This document shows positions 52,395-61,202 of a DNA stretch of 64,000 nucleotides, piece by piece. Source of the DNA: an uncultured Bacteroidales bacterium (lineage in GTDB: Bacteria; Bacteroidota; Bacteroidia; Bacteroidales; Paludibacteraceae); contig CAKVEC010000004.1 in NCBI GenBank assembly GCA_934728255.1, positions 124,001 to 188,000 on the forward strand, read 5' to 3'. A program made the translations under genes and the position numbers. The notes beneath the pieces are model-generated. The model saw only the letters and a list, made by a program, of their open reading frames with translations. It did no database searches and was not told the origin of the DNA. Position 1 is the stretch's first letter, and each line of letters begins with the position of its first letter.

Positions 52395-52460
52395 CCTATC
52401 CTCGGTGGTTAGTCTGAGGATAGGCTGTATCTATGTACCTGCAATCTGTATATTGCAGGT
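52395..52460. terminator. Two hairpins between parC and the 55-residue protein
   Basis: CCTATCCTC with GAGGATAGG (52396-52425) and ACCTGCAAT with ATTGCAGGT (52438-52460). Neither has a strong T-run. They may end the short upstream transcript. Confidence 0.5.
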
Positions 52461-52469
52461 CGGTAATCA

Positions 52470-52637
52470 TCAGTCTATGCGTTTATTCAGAATGATATAG
52501 GTCAGAATACCCACAACCTCAAAAGCCAAACCGCAAACGAGCAGCCAGTTTTGTTGTACGGCAAACTGATATACCACAAAGAAAACCACGCCAATCAACA
52601 GCAGGATGACGCCTAAGTATTTGAGAAATGCTTTCAT
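52470..52637 (-). CDS. Small membrane protein, 55 residues
   Basis: MKAFLKYLGVILLLIGVVFF begins the protein, with a second membrane segment LLVCGLAFEVVGILTYII and a basic end NKRID. Two hydrophobic helices joined by a short loop. Its excellent promoter (52663-52694), 26 nt before the start, supports that it is a real gene. Short two-helix proteins of this type occur in many Bacteroidales. Function unknown. Confidence 0.8.
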   Translation of the reverse strand: MKAFLKYLGVILLLIGVVFFVVYQFAVQQNWLLVCGLAFEVVGILTYIILNKRID

Positions 52638-52662
52638 GTTGTTATATTCAAATAATTGTCTG

Positions 52663-52694
52663 CAAAGTTACTGCTTTTTTTTCGAAATCGCAAA
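52663..52694 (-). promoter_or_regulatory. Promoter of the 55-residue membrane protein, TTTG-N20-TAACTTTG
   Basis: TAACTTTG (52663-52670), A-tract and GCAG, TTTG (52691-52694); the extended promoter form. It may also transcribe parC, whose start is 330 nt downstream. Confidence 0.85.
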
Positions 52695-52717
52695 CCTGCC
52701 CCGTTTTTTGTCCGAAA

Positions 52718-53542
52718 TCATCCTCTCTCTTGCAGGGTCAGCACTATTTTGCCCACATTGATTCCGCTTTTGCCCATCTGCACCACAGGCACCTCTATGC
52801 CGTCCAAATTACGGATACGCAGGTTGTCATACACCCTATGCGTATGCCCGCCGATTATCACATCTATATCACGTGTCTCTGCCGCCATCTCTACATCGCA
52901 ATAATCCTGCTCCGTAGCCGGATAGGTGCCGAGATGGCTCAGACAAACCACCACATCGCATTTTTCCTCGTTGCGCAACATCGTTGCCACCTCTTGCGCA
53001 ATCGGGTACGGAGGATTATACACAATCGGCTCAAAGTTCTTGTCCGCAATCAGTCCTTTCGGCTGCACGCCAAGACCGAAAATACCTATCTTCAGTCCGC
53101 CTTTATATACAATCGTATAAGGCTTTACCACACCTTCCAACGGTGTGTCCTGTACATCATAGTTGGCACAAACAATCGGGAAATCCGCCCGTTTGAGCAT
53201 CATTGCCAGCGTATCCAAACCATAGTCGAACTCATGGTTACCGAGCGTGGCAGCATCATAGCCCATTCGGTTGAGAGCATCGATCTCAATGCGTCCATGA
53301 TAGAAATTGAAATAGGGCGTTCCCTGACAGAAATCACCGGCATCTACCAGTAGCAAGTTTGGGTCTTGTTTCCGTTCTTCGGCTATCAATCCCATACGGC
53401 GTGCATATCCGCCTCGCCCATCGGCTTTGGGTTCAACCTGCGAATGGGTATCATTGGTGTGAAAAATAGTCAGCGTCGTTGCCTTTTCGGTGCATCCAAC
53501 CAGTAGGCACAATGAAAACAATAGCGGTAAAATCTTTTGCAT
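52718..53542 (-). CDS. Calcineurin-like metallophosphatase lipoprotein (5'-nucleotidase N-domain)
   Basis: A 274-residue lipoprotein (LCLLVGC lipobox) with the metal-binding motifs of the UshA/5'-nucleotidase type: TIFHTNDTHSQ, LVDAGDFCQGTP, TLGNHEFDYG, CLSHLG and IIGGHTHR. The C-terminal substrate-binding domain of full 5'-nucleotidases is absent; in Bacteroidota it is often a separate gene, but none is seen next to this one. Likely acts in the periplasm or at the outer membrane on nucleotides. Confidence 0.9.
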   Translation of the reverse strand: MQKILPLLFSLCLLVGCTEKATTLTIFHTNDTHSQVEPKADGRGGYARRMGLIAEERKQDPNLLLVDAGDFCQGTPYFNFYHGRIEIDALNRMGYDAATLGNHEFDYGLDTLAMMLKRADFPIVCANYDVQDTPLEGVVKPYTIVYKGGLKIGIFGLGVQPKGLIADKNFEPIVYNPPYPIAQEVATMLRNEEKCDVVVCLSHLGTYPATEQDYCDVEMAAETRDIDVIIGGHTHRVYDNLRIRNLDGIEVPVVQMGKSGINVGKIVLTLQERG

Positions 53543-53612
53543 AACTCTGTATTTTATGGTATTATTTTTTCCTTATTTCTTTCTCTTGCCCGCATAGCGG
53601 CATAGGACACGT

Positions 53613-55430
53613 TTAGAACCGTTTGCTGATCTCCTCTTCAGTCATTAGGGCAATCACTCTCTTTCCATCGGGCGTGCGCTGATAGGCCGGCAATGCAAAC
53701 AGATGTGTCAGCAAGTCGCGCATCTCCTCCATTGTCAGCGTTTTGCCATAAGGGATAGCCGTGTCGCTTGCCAATGAGAGTGCAATCTTATGCCGCCATT
53801 CGTCCCGTGCATTCGCCCCCGTTTCGCGCACCACTTGCAGGATATGCTGCAGTATCGGCAGTGCATTCTGCTGACCTAATTGCGCAGGCACGCCGTTGAT
53901 GCTGTATGACGTCTTGCCAAACTGCTCCATATCGAACCCTATCGTCCGCAAGTCGTCCAACACAGGTGCAATAAGCAACATATCATCGGGCGTCAAATCC
54001 AATATCTCAGGGAAAAGCAACTGTTGCATCGGGGCTTTGGCACTCTGCCATTCGTGGATATACTGACTATATAGTACGCACACGTGTGCGCGATACTGGT
54101 TGATCAGCAGCACCCCCTGCGGAATGGATAGTAAGATATACTTGCCCGCATACTGCCACGGCGTCAGCGTAGCCATATCTATATCAAACAGCGTCGGCAT
54201 CTCTGCCTGCGGCTGCGGTTCCCAACAGGGTGCAACCTCGCTCGGTTGTGTTGGGAACAGTTTTTCCCAACCGCTCACCGCCGGTTTCTCTGCCGAGACA
54301 AACGTGCTGCGTGTCTTAAACGGGTTGTAAGTCGGGTCGAACAGCACTTTCGGTGCTGTTGCAGGGCGCACATCATCTGTCGGTACCGGCATATCTATCT
54401 CCCCGTCACGATTAAAATCAATGGTAGGCGCAAGCGTAAACTTACCCAAAGCCTCACGCACTGAGGCAAGCAGTATCTGGAAGATTGTCTGTTCGTCGGC
54501 AAACTTGATTTCCGTTTTCGTCGGATGGATATTAACGTCTATTGCCTCCGGCGCGATGTCGAAATAGATAAAGAACGACGGCTGATAATCCCCGGGCAGC
54601 ATACCTGAGTACGCCGTTTGCACCGCTTTCTGGAAATACGGATGGCGCATATACCGCCCGTTCACAAAGAAATACTGCTGCGCATTCTTGCCCGCTGTTT
54701 CGGGTTTGCTGACAAATCCGCGGATAGATACCAAGTCGGTGTCCGTCTTTATATCAACCAATCCCGAGGTATAATTTCTCCCCGTTCCCTTGCCAAACAC
54801 CGCCTCTATACGCTGTTTCTCTGTCCCCGCAGGCAGTTCGAGCATTATCTCGTCATTGTTTACAAACGTGAACTGCACCTTCGGATAAACCAATACAATA
54901 CGATAGAAATCCGTCAGCAAGTTGCGCAATTCAGTCTGGTCGGTCTTCAGGAACTTCCGCCGCACAGGTACATTATAAAACAGGTTCTTCACCTTGAAAT
55001 TTGTCCCCACCGGGCATTGGCACGGCTCTTGCGACAACACTTCCGATCCGGCTATCTCAAGCCGTGTTCCCATCTCGTCTTGTGCACGGCGTGTCAATAG
55101 TTCTATCTGCGCCACAGCGCAAATACTTGCCAATGCTTCGCCACGGAAGCCCATTGTGCGAAGAGAGAATAGATCCGAGGCGGTTTGTATCTTCGACGTA
55201 GCGTGCCGTTCAAAAGCCATACGCGCATCGGTCTCGCTCATACCCGAACCGTCATCCACCACCTGCAATAATGTCCGCCCTGCATCGCGCACAATCACTT
55301 GGATATGGGTTGCCCCCGCATCCAAACTATTCTCCACCAACTCTTTCAAGCACGAAGCGGGGCGTTGTATCACCTCGCCTGCCGCTATCTGATTGGCGAC
55401 ACTATCCGGTAAAAGATGAATGATGTCCAT
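53613..55430 (-). CDS. mutL: DNA mismatch repair protein MutL
   Basis: 605 residues with the GHKL ATPase N-terminus: AAGEVIQRPASCLKELVENS, DAGATHIQ, DDGSGM, TMGFRGEALASICAVA. The C-terminal dimerisation domain has QQLLFPEILDLTPDD. At the place of the endonuclease motif DQHAxxE the sequence is LINQYRAHVCVLY, with Asn for Asp and Tyr for His; Bacteroidota MutL usually reads DQHRAH here, so the metal site looks weakened. I chose the ATG at 55430; a TTG two codons earlier is also possible. Confidence 0.94.
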   Translation of the reverse strand: MDIIHLLPDSVANQIAAGEVIQRPASCLKELVENSLDAGATHIQVIVRDAGRTLLQVVDDGSGMSETDARMAFERHATSKIQTASDLFSLRTMGFRGEALASICAVAQIELLTRRAQDEMGTRLEIAGSEVLSQEPCQCPVGTNFKVKNLFYNVPVRRKFLKTDQTELRNLLTDFYRIVLVYPKVQFTFVNNDEIMLELPAGTEKQRIEAVFGKGTGRNYTSGLVDIKTDTDLVSIRGFVSKPETAGKNAQQYFFVNGRYMRHPYFQKAVQTAYSGMLPGDYQPSFFIYFDIAPEAIDVNIHPTKTEIKFADEQTIFQILLASVREALGKFTLAPTIDFNRDGEIDMPVPTDDVRPATAPKVLFDPTYNPFKTRSTFVSAEKPAVSGWEKLFPTQPSEVAPCWEPQPQAEMPTLFDIDMATLTPWQYAGKYILLSIPQGVLLINQYRAHVCVLYSQYIHEWQSAKAPMQQLLFPEILDLTPDDMLLIAPVLDDLRTIGFDMEQFGKTSYSINGVPAQLGQQNALPILQHILQVVRETGANARDEWRHKIALSLASDTAIPYGKTLTMEEMRDLLTHLFALPAYQRTPDGKRVIALMTEEEISKRF

Positions 55431-55458
55431 ATTCAACAGCCCATATCCGGCAGTTAGA

Positions 55459-55692
55459 TTATAGGATTACATAAAATGCAATAATCAACATCGCCAGCAG
55501 CGCAATCCAAAACGCCAGTTTCGATTTCTTGCGCTGTCGCAGTTGCGTCATATTCTTCTCGTGTTCCTCACGAAAAGACCCGCGATGGAGGTGCTCCCTA
55601 CGCTCCTTGCGTTCCTCCTTGTCCTTATCATAGTAGATAGGACGATAATCCCACTCGCGGGGCTTGGGTACTTTCGGAAAAAGCACAGACAT
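55459..55692 (-). CDS. Small basic membrane protein beside mutL
   Basis: 77 residues: a start MSVLFPKVPKPREWDYRPIY, a charged middle (DKDKEERKERREHLHRGSF), RQRKKSKLAF, and a C-terminal membrane helix WIALLAMLIIAFYVIL. Tail-anchored by prediction. Similar small proteins occur next to mutL in Bacteroidales. It is 28 nt before mutL on the same strand, so probably co-transcribed. Function unknown. A period-7 repeat (CAATTAA units, 55696-55720) precedes it. Confidence 0.78.
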   Translation of the reverse strand: MSVLFPKVPKPREWDYRPIYYDKDKEERKERREHLHRGSFREEHEKNMTQLRQRKKSKLAFWIALLAMLIIAFYVIL

Positions 55693-55793
55693 ATTCAATT
55701 AAAAATTAACAATTAACATACAGAGCAGTCCCCAATGACCCTAAAGTCCTTAATATCCTTAAAAGCCCCTATCACTTCTGCGGACAATAAACA

Positions 55794-55833
55794 AAAAGGG
55801 TCTGCCCGACAATTCCGTCAGGCAAACCCTTTT
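55794..55833 (-). terminator. Intrinsic terminator of the TPR lipoprotein gene
   Basis: AAAAGGGT, TGCC and GAC pair with GTC, GGCA and ACCCTTTT around AATTCC with two bulges. It lies 12 nt after the stop at 55846. Confidence 0.85.
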
Positions 55834-55845
55834 ATGAGAGTAAAC

Positions 55846-57528
55846 TTACTTTACGATTGCCTGGAATGCAGCATCCTCTGCATACTTAGCGAACTCAATA
55901 TCTTTCTGTGCCTTAGCCTTCAACGAAGCGTCTTTGGCAACTGCCACTTTCATATTGCTGTAAACGGCCTCGCGGTCATTGGTGCGAGCAGCCACTACAG
56001 CGGTCAGATACGCAGTTGTAGCATTCGGCTCTTTTACGTTAGCCAAGGTCTGGCGAGCAGCAGCATAGTCCTCGTTCAGGATCTGCTGAACAGCAGCGTT
56101 GTTGGTAGCCGCATTGCCGTAAGCCGACTTAGCAGCCTTGTAGTCGCCCTTCATAGTGTAGAACGTACCCATAGCAGCCGACAAGTTACCCTGTGTACCG
56201 GCAGCCTTACCAAGGTACTCCTCGGCTTTCTTCAGATCATTGTCAGCCATTGCTGCCAAACCTGCATTATAGTTCACATCTGCATTGTTCGGAGCAATCT
56301 CCAATGCCTTGCCATAAGCACGACGAGCCTCAGCGATATTACCCTGTTCAAAGTAGATCATACCCATATTGTTGTATGCACGATAGTCGCCGAACTGCGA
56401 AGCCACTTTCTGATAAATAGCAATTTTCTCTGCATTGTCGTTGGTCAGCGTAGCCGCATAGAGCAACTCCTCCACGTTCAATTGTGCAGGGTCGTTCTTT
56501 GCCAACTCTTTAATCTCTTCGTCCGACTTTCCAATCAGGTCGGTAGTCAGAATCAAGCGGCTGCGACGCAATTCGGGCAGAATATCCTCGGCAATAGTTT
56601 TGTACACACTGCTCAAGTTCTTGATTTGCGCTTCGCGCTCCTCGGGATCGCTATACATACTCAGCACACGCAAAACCAAGTCTTTGTCCTGCATATTGCT
56701 ATTCTCCATAGCAGCCTGGAAACCTGCCCAGTCCTCTGCAGTAATCTCCGAAGCGATGTCGGTTTTAACCTTATCTTTCTTCAGTTGTTTCTGCAAGAAT
56801 TTCTGCGCATTCTTCTGACGGTCGGTAGCCAATTTGGTATTCAAATCCAAACCGCCTTCGGGGCTGGCATAACCGCTTACTTCCAATTTGTTGATAGCCT
56901 TCTTCTCATTTTCATCAGCCTCCTTGATAGCCGCACGCAGGTCCTTCATTTCCTGACTGCCGGTCTCCGAACTGCGGAGATTCGACTGTTGGATAAGGAA
57001 CTTGATGTCTGCCTCTTGCATCTCTTGGATAACACGCTGGAACTTATCCGGGGTGATAGCCGCCTTGTTATCGCCGGCTTTTGCCAATTTTGCTGTAGCC
57101 ATCAAACCGTCTGCTATTTTCAAATCAGGAATCTCAATCTCTTTCTTGCCTACTTTTGCCGTAAAACGCAAGTAGAGTTCCGATTTATCCATTGCAGGAA
57201 CGTAATCAAAACTGCAAGATTGGCTGTAAGTGCCGCCATTCTTGTAACTTACCTTTTTGCCGTTCTCTTTTACTTTCTCACCCACATAAGTTACTGCTTC
57301 GCCTACCGACTCTTGACCGGCATATTTCAGCACCGGAGTAACGGTCAAAACGCCTTTTTTGGCAAATTTCTTTACAGGGAACGTACCCGTAATGTCCGCA
57401 TTTACCTTATCCCCGACTACGGTAAGCGGGTTCGGATTAACAGTAATCTCTTCCGGTTTCGGCAGAGTCTTGCTGCAAGATGCCAACATTGCCACAGCAA
57501 TGATCGACAATAATAAACCTTTTTTCAT
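55846..57528 (-). CDS. TPR/OmpA-like outer-membrane lipoprotein
   Basis: 560 residues with a lipoprotein signal (IIAVAMLASC), a beta-rich N-terminal domain, an OmpA-C-like segment (INKLEVSGYASPEGGLDLNT, then ATDRQKNAQKFLQ) near residues 230-280, and TPR repeats near 400-490 (YRAYNNMGMIYFEQGNIAEA, YNAGLAAMADNDLKKAEEYL). Large lipoproteins of this design are abundant in Bacteroidales; peptidoglycan contact through the OmpA part is likely. I chose the ATG at 57528 for the signal peptide. It has its own promoter and terminator. Confidence 0.85.
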   Translation of the reverse strand: MKKGLLLSIIAVAMLASCSKTLPKPEEITVNPNPLTVVGDKVNADITGTFPVKKFAKKGVLTVTPVLKYAGQESVGEAVTYVGEKVKENGKKVSYKNGGTYSQSCSFDYVPAMDKSELYLRFTAKVGKKEIEIPDLKIADGLMATAKLAKAGDNKAAITPDKFQRVIQEMQEADIKFLIQQSNLRSSETGSQEMKDLRAAIKEADENEKKAINKLEVSGYASPEGGLDLNTKLATDRQKNAQKFLQKQLKKDKVKTDIASEITAEDWAGFQAAMENSNMQDKDLVLRVLSMYSDPEEREAQIKNLSSVYKTIAEDILPELRRSRLILTTDLIGKSDEEIKELAKNDPAQLNVEELLYAATLTNDNAEKIAIYQKVASQFGDYRAYNNMGMIYFEQGNIAEARRAYGKALEIAPNNADVNYNAGLAAMADNDLKKAEEYLGKAAGTQGNLSAAMGTFYTMKGDYKAAKSAYGNAATNNAAVQQILNEDYAAARQTLANVKEPNATTAYLTAVVAARTNDREAVYSNMKVAVAKDASLKAKAQKDIEFAKYAEDAAFQAIVK

Positions 57529-57630
57529 ACGTATAAATTTGAGTTTTGTTAATATATTCATATTTCCACTCGTAGAACCGCTTTTGTCCGTTTTGATATA
57601 GGACATACCAGCGCACTACCTTTTGCGCTG

Positions 57631-57662
57631 CAAAATTACAAAACTTTTTCCATTCTTGCAAC
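57631..57662 (-). promoter_or_regulatory. Promoter of the TPR/OmpA-like gene, GTTG-N20-TAATTTTG
   Basis: TAATTTTG (57631-57638) and GTTG (57659-57662), 20 nt apart on the minus strand; a leader of about 100 nt precedes the start codon. Confidence 0.7.
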
Positions 57663-57758
57663 ATTCTTTTCTATTTTTCCTACGACCACTCTTAAAAAGG
57701 TCGCACACATACCCTTTTCGACGGCGAATCTATCCCAATCACCCAATACAAGGCATTT

Positions 57759-58319
57759 TCAAAATCCATACTTTTTCAAGGTCAGATAAACGCGGTCGAT
57801 CGGGAAACCCATCACATTGAAATAACTGCCCACCATCTTTTCCACACCGATATAGCCGATATATTCCTGCACCCCGTATGCCCCCGCTTTGTCCAACGGA
57901 CGGTAGCGCTCCACATAATAGTCGATTTCAGCATCCGTCAGCCCGCGGAATGTAACGTCCGTGCAATCGACAAACGACTCCTGCGAAGTGGTCGTAGTCA
58001 GACTGACCCCCGTATAGACTTGGTGGGTATGCCCGCTCAGGCAGTGCAACATCTGTTTCGCTTCCTCCAAACTATGCGGTTTGCCGAGCATTCGCCCGTT
58101 GAGCCAAACAATCGTATCAGCAGTGATAAGCAACTCATCGGGGCACAAACCGGTATATGCCTGCGCTTTCTCACGCGATATATAGAGAGGAATATCCCCC
58201 GCTTGCAATTCGGCGGGGAAATGTTCGTCCGTATCAATAGTAACAGCCTCAAAGGGTATATCCAGCCCCGCTAGCAGACTGCGGCGGCGAGGGGATTGAG
58301 AACCGAGAATTAAACGCAT
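57759..58319 (-). CDS. maf: Maf-type nucleotide pyrophosphatase
   Basis: A house-cleaning enzyme that hydrolyses dTTP/UTP or modified nucleotides. The 186-residue protein starts MRLILGSQSPRRRSLLAGL (the SxSPRR motif), then the catalytic TADTIVWLNGRMLGKP, GHTHQVYTGVSL and DKAGAYGVQEYIG. All key residues of the YhdE group are present. Confidence 0.94.
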   Translation of the reverse strand: MRLILGSQSPRRRSLLAGLDIPFEAVTIDTDEHFPAELQAGDIPLYISREKAQAYTGLCPDELLITADTIVWLNGRMLGKPHSLEEAKQMLHCLSGHTHQVYTGVSLTTTTSQESFVDCTDVTFRGLTDAEIDYYVERYRPLDKAGAYGVQEYIGYIGVEKMVGSYFNVMGFPIDRVYLTLKKYGF

Positions 58320-58338
58320 TGGAACAATAAAAAAGTCA

Positions 58339-58371
58339 GGTGGATGTCTGGAGGATGTCTGGAGGATAGCC
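58339..58371. repeat. Period-11 tandem repeat (GGAGGATGTCT)
   Basis: GGTGGATGTCT, GGAGGATGTCT and GGAGGATAGCC in a row, directly upstream of maf. Related to the repeats at 21465-21486 and, inverted, at 30200-30233. Confidence 0.85.
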
Positions 58372-58376
58372 TACCT

Positions 58377-58429
58377 CATTGTGCATTGTGCATTGTGCAT
58401 TGTGCATTGTGCATTGTGCATTGTGCATT
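58377..58429. repeat. Period-7 tandem repeat (CATTGTG)
   Basis: Seven perfect copies of CATTGTG and one partial (CATTACT) that runs to within a few bases of the stop codon of the UbiA gene at 58433. Confidence 0.92.
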
Positions 58430-58432
58430 ACT

Positions 58433-59392
58433 CTACAGCATTCGCATAATCACAAAACTGAACAACATTCCGAGGAACATGATCAGTTTCATCAGCCCTT
58501 GCGCCCCGCGATAGTCCGATGGGATACGCGCCGCCCACAGCAGCCATAGTTCACACGCAAAGGGTATCTGCAACCCGAACACCATATAGCGCGTGGACAG
58601 CGACTGCCATATGTGCGGGAATGGCAGCAGCGCATACCATACATATACGATCAGCCCCATCGTCAACACAATCAGCATAGTTACAATCACTTTCGTCCAC
58701 GTCTCCCCGAGGCGGATAGGTAATGTTCTACATTCCATCTCGCGGTCGCCCTGCTGATCTTGCATATCCTTGATAATCTCGCGTACCAGCGTGCAGAGAA
58801 AAGCAAACAGTGCAAACCCGCCCAACCAAACATACAGGTCATGCTCCAGCGGGGTGTATTCCAGTAGCACGCCATACCGGCTGCGCAACAATCCGACATT
58901 GGCAAAAGCAATCACAAGCGGTGTCAATGCGGCTACAAACGCCACCACTATATTGCCTATCAAAAAACGCCGCTTGTAACTCGACGAATAGAACCACAAC
59001 AGCCCCGGTACAAACACATAAACGATTGCCACCGACCAACTGCGCACCAACCATGCCGCCGCTAATCCGCACACCATACCTACTCCGCCCAATGCCCAAC
59101 CAATCCGCACAGCAGCGGTTTTACTTACGGTGTTGGTTACTATCAGTTTGTCAGGACGGTTGATACGATCTATCTTCACATCAAAATAGTCGTTCACCAC
59201 ATACCCTCCTGCAGCCACACAGATGGTTGCCACAATCAGAATTAGTAAAACATACCACGGCAGTTGCTCGCCGTAGAGTTGGCTGTCCAGTATCGGCACC
59301 GCCACCCATTTCTCCATCACCCACAGCAGTATGACAATAAAGATCAGGTTTTGATAGCGGATAAGTCGCAGAATATCTCCTATTTTTTGCAC
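58433..59392 (-). CDS. UbiA-family prenyltransferase
   Basis: A 319-residue inner-membrane enzyme with eight to nine helices and both Asp-rich motifs of UbiA prenyltransferases: NDYFDVKIDRINRPDK near residue 67 and REIIKDMQDQQGDRE near 205. It transfers an isoprenoid chain to an acceptor; the RINRPDK form is typical of the geranylgeranylglycerol-phosphate group in Bacteroidota, but the acceptor is not certain. The start codon is GTG at 59392, overlapping the end of the GH13 gene by 13 nt. Confidence 0.88.
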   Translation of the reverse strand: MQKIGDILRLIRYQNLIFIVILLWVMEKWVAVPILDSQLYGEQLPWYVLLILIVATICVAAGGYVVNDYFDVKIDRINRPDKLIVTNTVSKTAAVRIGWALGGVGMVCGLAAAWLVRSWSVAIVYVFVPGLLWFYSSSYKRRFLIGNIVVAFVAALTPLVIAFANVGLLRSRYGVLLEYTPLEHDLYVWLGGFALFAFLCTLVREIIKDMQDQQGDREMECRTLPIRLGETWTKVIVTMLIVLTMGLIVYVWYALLPFPHIWQSLSTRYMVFGLQIPFACELWLLWAARIPSDYRGAQGLMKLIMFLGMLFSFVIMRML

Positions 59393-61071
59393 GTCTTTTT
59401 AGTTTTATTTATGGTTGTCTTGCGTGTCATTTTCGGCGTGATACGCAGGATTGCCCCTTTCCATGCGGGCAAAGTAATGCACGTCGGTTCAGAGGTAGTA
59501 AAAGTCAGGTTCGGATAAACCGTATCCGTCAGCAGATCCACCGCTTCGGCGTGCAGTATCTCATCCTGCTCCAGATAGACAAACGCATCGGCAGGGATAT
59601 TGATATGCATATCCACTTGTCGGTCATCAAAGTTCAGCGCAATCAGCAGCACTTCATCGCCTGCTTTGCGCAGGTAAGCATACTGCTCGTGCTTGTTGAA
59701 ACCGCCGTTTTGAGCATACTCCAAGTCATACATCTTGCCACTATTGATAGCTTGGTTATCCCGTGCCAAGGTCAGAAGGCGTTGATAGAATGCACGCAAC
59801 TGCCGCTGCTCATCGTCCAAACCCGCACCGTCGAACTTGCCATGGTTCGCCCATGCCTGCAGCGATTTCACACCCCAATAGTCAAATATCGTTGTGCGTC
59901 CGTCCATGCCCGAGAAGCCCTCCATATCCATTCCCCGCTCGCCTAATTCCTGACCCGCATACACTAATACAGGGTTTTTGTGCAGCGTGGCGGCGGTAAT
60001 CATCGCAGGTTCGGCACAAGCCCCCCGCCCGCAGAAAAAACCGCTCGCAATACGTTGTTCGTCATGGTTCTCAAGGAAATAGACCATATGGTCAAGTATG
60101 TCCCCTTGCGCCATCCATTGCATCGTGATGCCTTCTACCGCCCAGTTCTTGCTCGTTACGCCGCGCAGATAGTCATACATACCCACTTTATCGTACAGAT
60201 AGTCGAACCCCGCATTCAGGTACGGGCGATACAGCCCCGGATTGTAGCACTCACCCATAAACTGTACCTCGGGATAGGCCTGTTTCACCTGCGGCAACGC
60301 CCATGCGAAGAACTCCACAGGCACCATCTCCGCCATATCCACACGGAACATATCCACGTGCTTACCCGCCCAGAAAAGCAGAATATCGCGCATCTTCTCC
60401 CACGTATTGGGTATCGGTTCAAACTGTTTCTCGCCGCCCCCCTGATAGAATACACCGTAATTCAGTTTCACGGTCTCATACCAGTCGTTGCGCGACGGGT
60501 GCGCTGTAAAGCAGTCGTTGCCCGTCGCCCGTGCAGGATATTCATTATATCCCTGTATATCAAAATCGGGTTGGAACTTCTCCCCCGGGATATAATAAAA
60601 ATTGTTGAGCGGTGAGAATGCCCAGTTCGGATTGTCATCCTCGCCCAGGTCGCGCACCCCCGCAGGCTTACACTCCGAGTGGTACTCTCGCGCCACATGG
60701 TTCGGCACAAAATCCATCACCACTTTCAGTCCCGCTTTGTGTGTACGTGCCACCAGTGCCTCGAACTCCCGCATACGCTTCGGCTCGTCCGTCGCCAGAT
60801 CTGGATCGACATCATAGTAATCGGTAATGGCATACGGACTCCCCGCCATACCTTTGACAATGGCAGCGGTGTTGCGCTCTGCGGTCGCATGACGGATGAC
60901 ACCCGTGTACCAAACATGGGTAGCACCCAAGTCGGCAATCGACTTGAGTGCTTTAGGCGTTATATCTGCAAACTTGCCGCAACCGTTCTCCTCGCGTGTA
61001 CCATTATGCTTCCGCGTTTCATTATAGTTGCCGAAAAGTCGGGGCAATAGTTGATAGATAATCGGTTTCAT
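59380..61071 (-). CDS. GH13 alpha-amylase-family enzyme
   Basis: 563 residues of the glycoside hydrolase 13 family, no signal peptide, so cytoplasmic. Catalytic set: MDFVPNH (region I), DMFRVDMAEM (nucleophile Asp), FMGECYNPG (acid Glu) and FLENHDEQR (Asp); the domain order and KYDLEYAQNG-like C-terminal sandwich (MYDLEYAQNGGFN) fit intracellular maltodextrin or glycogen enzymes. The start at 61071 (MKPIIYQLLPRLFG) is the family start. Co-translated with the UbiA gene. Confidence 0.9.
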   Translation of the reverse strand: MKPIIYQLLPRLFGNYNETRKHNGTREENGCGKFADITPKALKSIADLGATHVWYTGVIRHATAERNTAAIVKGMAGSPYAITDYYDVDPDLATDEPKRMREFEALVARTHKAGLKVVMDFVPNHVAREYHSECKPAGVRDLGEDDNPNWAFSPLNNFYYIPGEKFQPDFDIQGYNEYPARATGNDCFTAHPSRNDWYETVKLNYGVFYQGGGEKQFEPIPNTWEKMRDILLFWAGKHVDMFRVDMAEMVPVEFFAWALPQVKQAYPEVQFMGECYNPGLYRPYLNAGFDYLYDKVGMYDYLRGVTSKNWAVEGITMQWMAQGDILDHMVYFLENHDEQRIASGFFCGRGACAEPAMITAATLHKNPVLVYAGQELGERGMDMEGFSGMDGRTTIFDYWGVKSLQAWANHGKFDGAGLDDEQRQLRAFYQRLLTLARDNQAINSGKMYDLEYAQNGGFNKHEQYAYLRKAGDEVLLIALNFDDRQVDMHINIPADAFVYLEQDEILHAEAVDLLTDTVYPNLTFTTSEPTCITLPAWKGAILRITPKMTRKTTINKTKKTCKK

Positions 61072-61168
61072 GTTGCTCGAATTTTGGTTATACATAGCAC
61101 ATTACGAATACTGTGCCAAAATACCAACCCACGGCACCGGAAAAGTTAATCGGCTCGTGTTTTGCGAA

Positions 61169-61202
61169 CAATTACGCATTGTGCATTATGCATTGTGCAT
61201 TA
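61169..61202. repeat. Period-7 tandem repeat (GCATTGT) touching the ackA stop
   Basis: ATTACGC, then GCATTGT, GCATTAT, GCATTGT and GCATTAA; the last copy includes the ackA stop codon (TTA on the plus strand at 61200). Confidence 0.85.

Noticed and set aside
55735..57513. Plus-strand ORF of 592 residues
   Set aside because: Antisense to the TPR/OmpA-like lipoprotein, which has lipobox, TPR motifs, promoter and terminator.
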